Shown here: one piece after another, positions 41,688 to 50,200 of the stretch
Position numbering within the stretch: the first letter of the stretch is position 1
Layout: each line of letters begins with the position of its first letter
NCBI GenBank assembly: GCA_947167445.1
Contig: CAMVID010000017.1
Location: 1 to 64,000, forward strand
Direction of reading: 5' to 3'
DNA from: G11 sp947167445
GTDB taxonomy: Bacteria > Bacillota > Clostridia > Lachnospirales > Lachnospiraceae
DNA length: 64,000 nucleotides
Notes under the pieces: model-generated
The model's input: only the letters and a program-made list of their open reading frames with translations
Told to the model about the DNA's origin: nothing
Database searches by the model: none
Translations under genes and position numbers: made by a program

Positions 41688-42356
41688 GTGAAAAAGAAGA
41701 TAGTTCTCGCAGTAATTGCAGCAGCTTTGGTACTTGCAGCAGCAATAGGAACAACATTTGCAAGCTTTAATACCGAATCAGAGAACCCCGGTGAAGCAAC
41801 AATTACATTAAATGATATGCAGGTTGCTTTGGCAGCGGCTCCCGGAGAGGAAGAGAGAGAGACAATTCCTGAGGTTGCTATGCCCGGACAGGAAGTTAAT
41901 CTTAAAGAGTATGTTGTTCAGAACGCTCTCGAAGCTCAGTCTTATGATATTTACACAAGAGTAATTATCGACAAGCAGTGGGATGGCGATTTCAAGGATG
42001 TGCTTGATGCAGGCAAAGTCAGACTGTATATCGGTGACAGTGAGCTTGAAGCATCCAAAGTTGGTCAGATAATCAACGGCTGGTTCGTACAGCGAGCTGA
42101 CAGTGAGCAGGTTATTCTCTACTACACCAAGAAGCTTGCTCCCGGAGCTTACACAGATACATCATTCCTTAACAAGATTTCTTTTGACGCCGATATGGAT
42201 AACTCCTACACAGACAAGGCTATTAATGTAAACATTACAGTATGCGCTGTTCAGGCAACAGCAGATTCTGAGATTTCTCAGAGTGCTATGTTCGCTGAAT
42301 GGGGTATGTATCCTGAGTTCGATGAGAACGGCGTAATCACAGATATTAAAGAGTAA
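41688..42356 (+). CDS. TasA-like secreted protein with SipW-type signal peptide (fibre subunit 1)
   Basis: 222 residues from a GTG at 41688, 7 bases after GGAG; the only nearby ATG, at 41683, meets a stop at once. The signal KKKIVLAVIAAALVLAAAIGTTFASFNTES has the SipW-type form: a hydrophobic stretch and cleavage near TFASF. The mature part has TasA/camelysin features: TLNDMQVALAAAPG early, a beta-rich core with DIYTRVIIDKQW, and VNITVCAVQA near the end. These proteins polymerise into extracellular fibres or attach to the surface. Followed after 27 bases by a sorting-tail protein. Confidence 0.78.
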   Translation: MKKKIVLAVIAAALVLAAAIGTTFASFNTESENPGEATITLNDMQVALAAAPGEEERETIPEVAMPGQEVNLKEYVVQNALEAQSYDIYTRVIIDKQWDGDFKDVLDAGKVRLYIGDSELEASKVGQIINGWFVQRADSEQVILYYTKKLAPGAYTDTSFLNKISFDADMDNSYTDKAINVNITVCAVQATADSEISQSAMFAEWGMYPEFDENGVITDIKE

Positions 42357-42383
42357 ACAAACATTTCTAAAATACAGACAGAA

Positions 42384-43139
42384 ATGAGGACCTATATGAA
42401 AAAGCAAATATGCATTTTGGGAGCTGCAGTATTACTTGCCATAACATGTGTTATGCCGGTAAAAGCAGCAGACTCTACAGTAACATTTGGATCAGATGGA
42501 AAACTTGATACACCCAGTTCTGTAGGAAGCACTTTCAATGGAATGGCTCCCGGTGAGACCAAGTCACTTACCATCGAAGTTAAGAATGAAAACAACAACA
42601 CAGCTGATTTCTATATGAGCACAGACGTTGTTAAGGCTTTGGAGGAATCTCACGGCGGTAAAGGTGCAGGCTACAATGTTAAGCTTACTGCAGGCGGCAC
42701 TGTTATCTATGATTCCACAGCCGGTGGTTATACAGCAGCCGGAACAGGAAGCACAGAAGGACTTAAGGACATTAACGCAAGCTTAAATGACAAGATTCTT
42801 ATCGGAACTCTTGCCAAAGGAGCTTCAACAGATGTAGTCCTTACAATAGGTCTTGACGGTGAAGGCGTTGACAAAGCAAGCTACGCTGCTTCCCTTGGTC
42901 AGATTGATTTTGCTTTCAGCGCAGGATATGAAGATCCCACAGGTCCTTATACCGTATATAAAGTAGTAACCAAGTCAGGTGAGACCAAATACTTAAAGAT
43001 CTTTGATCAGAAGGTAGCTCTCGCAGCACAGACCGGTGATACATTCATCTGGTGGGCAGGAGCAGTTGTGATTCTTGCCGGTGTTGTAATGGTTATCATG
43101 GGATTAAGAAGAAAGGCGGCCGGAAGCGATGAGAATTAA
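42384..43139 (+). CDS. Secreted protein with C-terminal sorting-like tail (AAQTGD)
   Basis: 251 residues. N-terminal signal peptide (cleavage after VKAA, about residue 28). The mature part is rich in Gly, Thr and Ala with beta-strand pattern: STFNGMAPGETKSLTIEVKNENNNTADFYMST resembles the TasA-like 'PGE..S..v.v.N' element. The C-terminus has VALAAQTGD, a membrane helix WWAGAVVILAGVVMVIMG and a basic tail RRKAAG, the layout of sortase substrates with AAQTG in place of LPxTG. It overlaps the next gene by 11 bases. A role as wall-anchored fibre component is inferred. Confidence 0.65.
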   Translation: MRTYMKKQICILGAAVLLAITCVMPVKAADSTVTFGSDGKLDTPSSVGSTFNGMAPGETKSLTIEVKNENNNTADFYMSTDVVKALEESHGGKGAGYNVKLTAGGTVIYDSTAGGYTAAGTGSTEGLKDINASLNDKILIGTLAKGASTDVVLTIGLDGEGVDKASYAASLGQIDFAFSAGYEDPTGPYTVYKVVTKSGETKYLKIFDQKVALAAQTGDTFIWWAGAVVILAGVVMVIMGLRRKAAGSDEN

Positions 43140-44148
43140 AAGACTTTTATCAAAAATTTCCGTAATGGTTGCCGCAGCTTTGGTATTCACAATGGTGACC
43201 GGAATAAATGTAAAGGCAGCTGAGGCCGAGAGCGATAATAAGAGCGAAGGCAAAACATACACAGTTACCTTCCATCCCGGAAACGTTGGTTCATTCACAG
43301 ATCTTGAAGATGTTGTAGCAATATATGATGCACAGGAAGGTGTATCGGCTGTCAGCACTGAGATGGGAGCTATCAAACTTAAGGTTGCACCCAATACAAA
43401 GATTGCAGCACCTCTTGGCATTGCGGCCGAAGGTGATTACTACTATCGTCAGCAGTGGAATGAGACAGTAGAAGAAACCGTTACAAAGAATGCAGACTAT
43501 GTTCCTCAGTTCGGAAGACTTGTAGACGGTATCGAATATCAGGTTAAATTCCTTATTCAGGGAACAGAGACCAGCGTATATCCCCCTGTATTTAACAGAG
43601 GAAACGTCGGAGATGAGCTTTCATTCACAGCTCTTACGAGCATTCCTGTAAGTGCAGGAGCTTACTACATCCTTCAGGGTGCGGCAACAAGACCTCTTGT
43701 ACTTGATGCAGATTCCGATAAGAACATTCTTATTTTCGAATATGTCCTTCAGGACAGATACGCAGTTACTTCCGAGAGCACACTTCTCACAGATGGTGGC
43801 ACAGTAACAACTGTTGAGTCAGTAACAGTTCCCGGAGCTGCAGCTCCCGCAGCAGCCGGCGGCGGTGGAGCGGCACCTGCAGCAGTAGCACCTGCGGCGG
43901 CTGAGGAAGCACCTGCTTTGACAGAAATCGATAATGGACAGACGGCACTTGCCGCATCAGTTCCTGAGAGCCCTGAGGAAGCAACAACAACCATCGAGGA
44001 ACCTGAAACTCCTCTTGATGCAAACCTTTCTCAGACAACCAATCTTCCCTACCTGGTTCTTACGGGAGTGTTGATTGCGGCTATCGCAGTTGGCTTCTAT
44101 GTATATACAAAGAAGAATCCCAGAAAACCTGACTCAGATGGGGAATAA
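43129..44148 (+). CDS. Secreted protein with Ala/Pro-rich stalk and C-terminal anchor
   Basis: 339 residues. Signal peptide about 1-30 (cleavage at VKAAEA). The domain at 35-210 starts KTYTVTFHPGNVGSF, similar to bacterial Ig-like or InlB-B-type repeats. An Ala-Pro-Gly-rich stalk (about 225-270) leads to LTEIDNGQTALAA and TTTIEEPETPLDA. The C-terminus has LSQTTN, a membrane helix and the basic tail KKNPRKP. LSQTTN recalls the NPQTN-type motif used by class B sortases, but this is only a resemblance. The gene ends the first fibre operon, before a terminator. Confidence 0.65.
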   Translation: MRIKRLLSKISVMVAAALVFTMVTGINVKAAEAESDNKSEGKTYTVTFHPGNVGSFTDLEDVVAIYDAQEGVSAVSTEMGAIKLKVAPNTKIAAPLGIAAEGDYYYRQQWNETVEETVTKNADYVPQFGRLVDGIEYQVKFLIQGTETSVYPPVFNRGNVGDELSFTALTSIPVSAGAYYILQGAATRPLVLDADSDKNILIFEYVLQDRYAVTSESTLLTDGGTVTTVESVTVPGAAAPAAAGGGGAAPAAVAPAAAEEAPALTEIDNGQTALAASVPESPEEATTTIEEPETPLDANLSQTTNLPYLVLTGVLIAAIAVGFYVYTKKNPRKPDSDGE

Positions 44149-44163
44149 TAGAGACTGAAGATT

Positions 44164-44191
44164 AAGTCGAGCCTAAGGGCTCGACTTTTTT
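44164..44191 (+). terminator. Terminator of the first fibre operon
   Basis: The 10-bp stem AAGTCGAGCC/GGCTCGACTT with a 4-base loop is followed by T residues to 44191. Confidence 0.9.
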
Positions 44192-44259
44192 GCATATAGG
44201 CTTACTTTACTATTGCCATATGCTATGGTAGGATAGTTAATATCAGTCCGGAGGGAAAA

Positions 44260-44763
44260 ATGGGAAAGAAATCGATTAAAGAGAACAAAAACGTATATCA
44301 GTTAGCCAGAGAAGCGATGGATTACACCAGAGATAAGGCTGCTGAGGAGATGGGATACGTTTCTTCTGATAGAATAGAGAAGATTGAGAGTGAGAAGACA
44401 ACTCCTCATCCCGATGAGATCATGGCCATGGCATCTGCCTACAAATCCCCTGAATTATGTAACTATTACTGCACGCATGAGTGTCCTATCGGAAAGGAAA
44501 ACGTGCCGGTGCTTGAAGTGAAGGGCCTGTCACAGATTGTGCTTGAAATGCTTGCGGGTCTTAACAGCGTAAATAAGGAAAAGGAAAGACTTATTGAGAT
44601 CACTGTTGACGGAGAAATTTCCGAGGATGAAATAAAAGATTTCGTTGCAATCAAGGAAGAACTTCGCAAGATTGCCACTTCGGTAGACGGTTTGCAGCTT
44701 TGGGTGGACAAAACTATTGCTGAAGGTAAGATTGACAAGGAACTTTTAAGTAAGATAGAATAA
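44260..44763 (+). CDS. Xre-like helix-turn-helix regulator
   Basis: 167 residues. Residues 12-60 form an HTH_3-like domain (YQLAREAMDYTRDKAAEEMGYVSSDRIEKIES). Four residues of the following NYYCTHECPIG could bind metal. The C-terminal half is a long helical segment and may mediate dimerisation. GGAGGG precedes the ATG. It lies between two fibre operons and 45 bases upstream of the BTAD regulator, so a role in control of the locus is likely, but its own target site was not found. Confidence 0.75.
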   Translation: MGKKSIKENKNVYQLAREAMDYTRDKAAEEMGYVSSDRIEKIESEKTTPHPDEIMAMASAYKSPELCNYYCTHECPIGKENVPVLEVKGLSQIVLEMLAGLNSVNKEKERLIEITVDGEISEDEIKDFVAIKEELRKIATSVDGLQLWVDKTIAEGKIDKELLSKIE

Positions 44764-44808
44764 AATGTCATGTGTGGATAGTACATCGTAAGGTGTAAAG
44801 GGTAGAAT

Positions 44809-46026
44809 ATGATTAAAATTTGTGCTTTAGGCAGTTTTGCGATTATTGATACCGACTCAGGGGTATGTCTCGATGATGATGGACTTCGCTCAGACATGCT
44901 TAAGAAGCTGATAACCTATCTGGTTATTCACAGGGAACATCCTGTAACTGTGCAGGAACTGTTCGGGGCGCTTTGGCAGGACGATGAGACAGAGAATCCT
45001 GCAGGAGCTCTCAAGAATCTGATGTACAGGCTTCGAGCAGTTATGAAGAAGAACTTCGGAGATACAACTTTTGTTGTAACCGGTTCCGGTACATACAGCT
45101 GGAATCCTCAGGTAGAGACGGTACTCGATGTTGAAGAATTTGAGAAGAATGTAAAGAGATCCAAGGCTTCAAAGGACGCAAATGAAGCAACCCGCGGATT
45201 TGAGGAAGCTTTGGAAATGTATAGAGGCGAATTTCTGGAGAATTGTGCGGATAAGCATTGGATGGTAACTTCCGCCACATATTATCACTCCATGTATTTG
45301 ACCGCCGTGAAGAGATTGGCCACTCTGTATCTGAAGGCTGAGAGATTTGCGGATGTTGAGAATATCTGTACCCGTGCTTTAAGATTTGATGATGTGGATG
45401 AGCAGATTTACTGCGATCTTATCAAATCCTTAATAGGGCAGCAGAAGAATGAATTGGCCCTCAAGAACTTCGAAAATGCCAAGAAGGTATTGCAGGATGC
45501 TTTGGGAGTCAGAGGAACAAAGAAGCTTGCAGAGGTTGAAAAAGAACTTCTGAAGATGAATAAAGGTGCCGTTGTAGAGAACATCGAGAACATCTATGAC
45601 GATATGGCTGAAGAGGAAGATGTGGAGGGCGTCTATCTCTGCGGATACCCTGTTTTCAGGGAAATTTACCGTGTTGAAGCCAGAAAGATGACCCGAGTTG
45701 CCGAAGCGGAACACGTGTTATTATTAACTGCTGAGCTTGGGGAAGAGGTCGATGATTCCAACGAGCACATGACAAGATTCCTTATTAAGCAGGCCATGGG
45801 TCAGCTTGAGAAGGCATTAAAGAGAACATTAAGGGTCGGAGATATTGCTGCAAGATACAGCGATACTCAGTTTATCGTGCTTTTGCCCAGCTGCACATAT
45901 GAGGCGACAAAGGCAGTTGCAAAGCGCGTTATCAACGATTTCAAATCGTTACAAAGAAGCAAGAAAGTAATTGTTAAGCCTCAGATGGAGCAGGTGGAGA
46001 GTACTCCTTCTGTTCTTGTGAGATAG
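44809..46026 (+). CDS. SARP/BTAD transcriptional activator with degenerate cyclase-like tail
   Basis: 405 residues. Residues 1-95 form an OmpR-type winged helix (LRSDMLKKLITYLVIHREHPVTVQEL, KNLMYRLR). Residues 105-245 are a bacterial transcriptional activator domain with TPR-like helices. Residues 275-390 resemble a GGDEF-type cyclase fold, with LRVGDIAARYSDTQFIVLLPS where GGDEF would stand, so it is probably a ligand-binding or structural relative. SARP proteins bind heptameric direct repeats at 11-bp spacing just upstream of the -10 box; three such promoters are in this locus. The gene is followed after 19 bases by a small protein. Confidence 0.85.
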   Translation: MIKICALGSFAIIDTDSGVCLDDDGLRSDMLKKLITYLVIHREHPVTVQELFGALWQDDETENPAGALKNLMYRLRAVMKKNFGDTTFVVTGSGTYSWNPQVETVLDVEEFEKNVKRSKASKDANEATRGFEEALEMYRGEFLENCADKHWMVTSATYYHSMYLTAVKRLATLYLKAERFADVENICTRALRFDDVDEQIYCDLIKSLIGQQKNELALKNFENAKKVLQDALGVRGTKKLAEVEKELLKMNKGAVVENIENIYDDMAEEEDVEGVYLCGYPVFREIYRVEARKMTRVAEAEHVLLLTAELGEEVDDSNEHMTRFLIKQAMGQLEKALKRTLRVGDIAARYSDTQFIVLLPSCTYEATKAVAKRVINDFKSLQRSKKVIVKPQMEQVESTPSVLVR

Positions 46027-46045
46027 CAAACAGGAAAGAATTGAG

Positions 46046-46471
46046 ATGGAGATAAATAATACAAATTACCCCGCGAATGCCTTCAGGTTATGCATTGACG
46101 GAGTTAAAGACGGTTTGTCCGGGACTATTTACACCCCCCTGACAAAGGAATCAATCAATTTTGTGGGTGCTGAGTCATTCCTGATACTGGATTCCTTGTT
46201 TGACGAGGTGGGCTATCCTCAGTCCTTCCAGGACAAGAGAAGCTTTGAGAAGAAGCCGGAGAAGACAAATGAGTACAGGGGCATCCCCGAAGGCGTTGTC
46301 GCTCCTGAAGATATCCTTGATAAAATGGGCAAGAAGGCCACTTTTGACATAGTTGTGACCAGCCGATGCAACACCACCTGGCAGGGAGTCGTTTTTTTGC
46401 CGGGCATGGATGGCGGCACTCCTTTCAACGGAGATCTGGAGTTGATGGAGACCATTGACAATTTAATTTAA
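46046..46471 (+). CDS. Uncharacterised 141-residue protein
   Basis: No family is recognised. It is a soluble protein without signal or membrane segment. It opens MEINNTNYPANAFRLCIDGVK and contains SINFVGAESFLILDSLFDEVG and CNTTWQGVVFLPG, a predicted mixed alpha-beta fold. It lies 19 bases after the BTAD regulator and is probably cotranscribed with it. A terminator follows. It might be a cofactor of the regulator; nothing in the sequence shows this. Confidence 0.7.
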   Translation: MEINNTNYPANAFRLCIDGVKDGLSGTIYTPLTKESINFVGAESFLILDSLFDEVGYPQSFQDKRSFEKKPEKTNEYRGIPEGVVAPEDILDKMGKKATFDIVVTSRCNTTWQGVVFLPGMDGGTPFNGDLELMETIDNLI

Positions 46472-46483
46472 TAAGAAAAATAC

Positions 46484-46515
46484 GAAATTGGTCTGATTTT
46501 TCAGGCCAATTTTTT
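46484..46515 (+). terminator. Terminator, first of two identical copies
   Basis: AAATTGGTCTG pairs with CAGGCCAATTT (one G-U pair) around ATTTTT, followed by T residues. The 35-base block 46482-46516 is repeated at 47120-47154. Confidence 0.85.
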
Positions 46516-46564
46516 GTTATGATGCAATTCTAAACAATCTATAAAACGTTTATTAAAATATGGG

Positions 46565-47113
46565 ATGCGAAACGTTAGGGATGGATATGAATACAGTGGA
46601 AAATTCAATCTTTCGGTGATAGAATTAAACCATATAGATATGGCGACAGAAGAAGATAAGCTATATGGCGTTGATAAATGGGCACGTGTCTTCAAAGCGA
46701 AAACCTGGGAGGAATTAAAAATGCTCGCAAAAGAGAACCCTTATATCGAATCAGCTGCGAAATCGATTTTTGAATATAACAATGATGAGATATATGAAGC
46801 GATTTTCCACGATCGAGAAGATGTGACGGATCTTTTGAGAAGAGATATTAATACGCTTCAAGAGCAGGTTACGGAAAAAGACAGAATTATCGCCAAGTTG
46901 AAGGCTAGACTGGAAAGGGAAAACCAAATCGACAAGAAGGCGGCAGTCAAAGAAATATCAGATGAGGAGCGGGCTCAATTGCAGAATGAAGCACGCGAAG
47001 ATTACAATCGTTCTCAGGCAACCTTCCATGGGTATTATCAAGATCAGATAGATGATTTGAAAGCTGAGAATGAATCCTTACGAAAACGAATTAGAGAACT
47101 TGAAGCAAAATAG
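46565..47113 (+). pseudogene. C-terminal remnant of an Rpn/PD-(D/E)XK family transposase-like nuclease
   Basis: 182 codons remain open. GKFNLSVIELNHIDMATEEDK, WARVFKAKTWEELKMLA and a long coiled-coil tail match the C-terminal part of the PDDEXK_2 (Rpn) family, which has about 300 residues. The N-terminal nuclease core with its catalytic acids is missing, and only 90 bases separate the fragment from the upstream gene. No ribosome binding site precedes the ATG. It lies between two identical terminator copies. It is most likely a decayed insertion; expression as a coiled-coil protein cannot be excluded. Confidence 0.7.
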
Positions 47114-47121
47114 AAAAAAAC

Positions 47122-47155
47122 GAAATTGGTCTGATTTTTCAGGCCAATTTTTTTT
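47122..47155 (+). terminator. Terminator, second copy, abutting promoter B
   Basis: The same stem AAATTGGTCTG/CAGGCCAATTT as at 46484, with eight T residues, ends one base before the first GTGTGAC heptamer of the adhesin promoter. Confidence 0.85.
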
Positions 47156-47189
47156 GTGTGACTCGTGTGTGACTTTGACTTGGTATAGT
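47156..47189 (+). promoter_or_regulatory. SARP-type promoter B: GTGTGAC repeats and -10 box
   Basis: GTGTGAC at 47156-47162 and 47167-47173 (11-bp period), 10 bases, TATAGT at 47184-47189. The layout is identical to promoter A. The leader to the adhesin start is about 66 bases. Confidence 0.8.
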
Positions 47190-47261
47190 TTTGCTTGGGA
47201 TTGTGTGAAATACTGTTTTTTTGTGCTATCAAAATTCCAAACGGAATTAAGGAGGAAATAG

Positions 47262-50200
47262 ATGAAGTCACGTATGGTAAAAAGGATTCTGGCAACGCTC
47301 TTAGCCGTTGTATTCCTTGCTGGAGATGTTCTTCCCACGGTCGCTTCAGACGTGGAGGGCAGCACCCAGGTTATAAAAGAGGCTGAAGAGGAGGCATCAT
47401 CCCTTTGGGAAGAGGTCACACCTGCTGAGGGCGAAAATAAGGAGAACGAGTCAGAGACTCCCGCGGCTACAGAGACTCCTGTTCCTACAGAGGCTCCCGC
47501 TACAACAGAGCCTGCTGAGTCCGAGGGAAAAACAGAAGCTTCTACTGAGGAGGCAGAACTCACCGATATCGAAGGGGGCGAAACACCTCTTGCTGATGGA
47601 CTTGATGAGGAAGCTGAGGAAGAAGAGCTCGACGAAGAAGCTAAGTTAAAAGAAGGTGAAGAAGTTGCTGGGGAAGCTGGAGAGGACGAGTATGTCATTC
47701 TTGAGCATCCTGCTGTTGACGGCGTGACAGTCACAGTTAAGGCAGCTGCCGGAGTTATTCCTGAAAATACATACGTTGAAGTTATAGAACTGGATCCTAT
47801 TGAAGTTGAAGAGATTATTACAACTATTACTGAGCTCGAGAATGAAGAGACGGCTGAGAACGAAGAAGTTGTAGTTAAGAGATATAAGGCATTTGACATT
47901 ACTCTTTACGTTGATGATGAGGATGGCAATAAGACAGTCGTTGAGCCTGCAGACAGAGAGAAAGTTACTGTTTCATTCGCCGGCAATATGATTGCTCCTG
48001 AAGGTAAAGAGGAAGTTACTATCTACCATGTAGATGACAACGATACTTCTAACGTTGAGAAGATGGAGGAAGTTTCTGTTACTACTGATGAGAATGATGC
48101 GCAGGTTGTTGAACTTGTGACAGATCATTTCTCAAAATATGTTATTACATACAGTGACACAGGATTTCTTTATACTAGCGGAACGGGTGACGTATATTTT
48201 AAGGTTGTCGATGGTTCAGGAAGAGCTATTCCAAATGCAGCGTTTTATTTATATGAATCCGATAGCAATTATTCTTCAAAGACTAATATTCCGGATGAAC
48301 TGATTTATTCAGACTCAGAAGGCAATTTGCACATTGACTTGACAGAGTACAACACATCGAAGGGAACATATTACTATGTGCTGAAACAGGTTAAAACGTC
48401 AGCAGGATTAAAGAAAGCTGCGGATATTCATATCAGTGAAAAAATTGATACGTTTTGGCTCTTTGTCGATGTAAAGGACACCAAAATTACAGTTGATGTA
48501 AACGATGGATCAAATATAAAATATGAGGATTATAATTCTAAGACAAATAAGATATTAATCAAAAATAATACTGATACTTCATCAGGTTCAACTGTTGAGA
48601 CTGACCCGGGAAGGCTTACTTCTATATCTAAGGAAGCAACCCTTGAGGATTGGGAAAACAGAGTATATAAGTTGGATTTGAATGCTGTTGTTGGAAGAAC
48701 AATATCCAAACCTCTTCCTAAGGTCGTAGTTATAGGTGATGCTTCCGGATCAATGACATGGGTAGATGTCACACCTGTTAAACTTGATCGTAAAAGCGTT
48801 TATTTTTCCAATACTTGCGGTGATGATGCTTCATATTCGATAAGTACCACCGCCAAGACAAGAATTCTTTCTTATAGAAAATCGAATAGAAAATCTGGTT
48901 ATGTCATCCCCTCTTCGGGCTCATACTATTTCTATAGTGAGGCGCAAGGAGCGTGGTTTGAGAGAGGAGTTTCTGACTCGTATGGATTAAGCTCAGATAA
49001 TTGTTTTACACCAAAGGCAAGTGATAATCCGGTGGATATATCCGCTAAAACCTTGTACACAGATCGTGGCGATGCTTTTATCACTTCACTCAAGACCTTA
49101 GTCAGCAATCTGCCAGAAGGAACAAAAGTTGAGCTTATAAAGTTTAATGATGACGACACTGATGTTTCAAATGGATTCAAGACCATAGGAACAAACGATG
49201 CTGCCATCGAAAACGCCATTGCAAGTATGGCGCCTTCTCATAACACAGCCACATATCCCGGAAGTGCTTTTGAGAAGACATTAGACTCCTATTACCACTG
49301 GTATGAGGATAACAAGGATTGTAAGATTGTTTTCTTCGCGGATGGTGATTCTGATGGAAACGCGGATAGAGAGAAACTATTCTCGACATTGTTACAAGGA
49401 TCCGGTGTTGAGATATATTCCGTAGGGTTAAAGACAACAGGTGGAGTTTTATCCAGAGTAGCTTCTGAAGGCGATGGACATCTGTTCCTTTGCAATCAGG
49501 CTGATCAGTTGGTAAATGCCATGAAGGGGATTTCCAGTGATATCGCGGAGAAGGCAAAGGGAAGAATTGTTGACGAGATAGATTCACACTTCGAGGTTTG
49601 TACACCGGATGGAAGCGTAGATTCGACAACTTTAAGCGCATATTATGATGGTGCTTCTATCTCTGAAAATGCAATCACTTGGAATGAAGCTGAAATTACA
49701 GTGGGTGGCACCACCACTTATGAAGTATATGTTAAGGCAAAAGAAGACTTTGCCGGTGGTAACGTAGTTCCTACCAATGGAACATTGACAGTTTCGTTAA
49801 ATAATGTAACTAAAACAGCAACATCACCTTTGGTAAATGTTAAGGGTGAAGTTGATGCGAATGACCAGGAAGATACCATTAAGCGTGGAGAAACTCTTGA
49901 GGAGTACCTTGAAAAGCACTTGGCTAAGGTTTGGAATCCTGAGGAGCAGGAGGCTGAAGTGGGTGAAGAGGGCGAAGAGCCTAAGGATCCCAGATTCACA
50001 ACTGCCAAGTCTTCTGATTATGCCGATGTAGTAATCAAGTTCTACGAAGACGAAGAACATAAGAAAGAGATAACTCTTGAAAACCTGAAGAAGGCTACTC
50101 CCGAAGAAGACACAACATACTACGTTGTTGTAGAAGCCGTTCCCAAGACAACGGGAGCAAATGCTCAGTCACAGGTTGGATCTGCAATGACTCAGGATGG

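Noticed and set aside
46565..47113. Intact gene for a coiled-coil protein
   Set aside because: The match to the C-terminal part of Rpn nucleases, the missing ribosome binding site and the flanking duplication favour a remnant.
47078..47899. 273-codon minus-strand open frame with a Ser/Val-rich product
   Set aside because: It is the complement of the Glu/Thr-rich start of the adhesin, has no ribosome binding site and its product is low-complexity.
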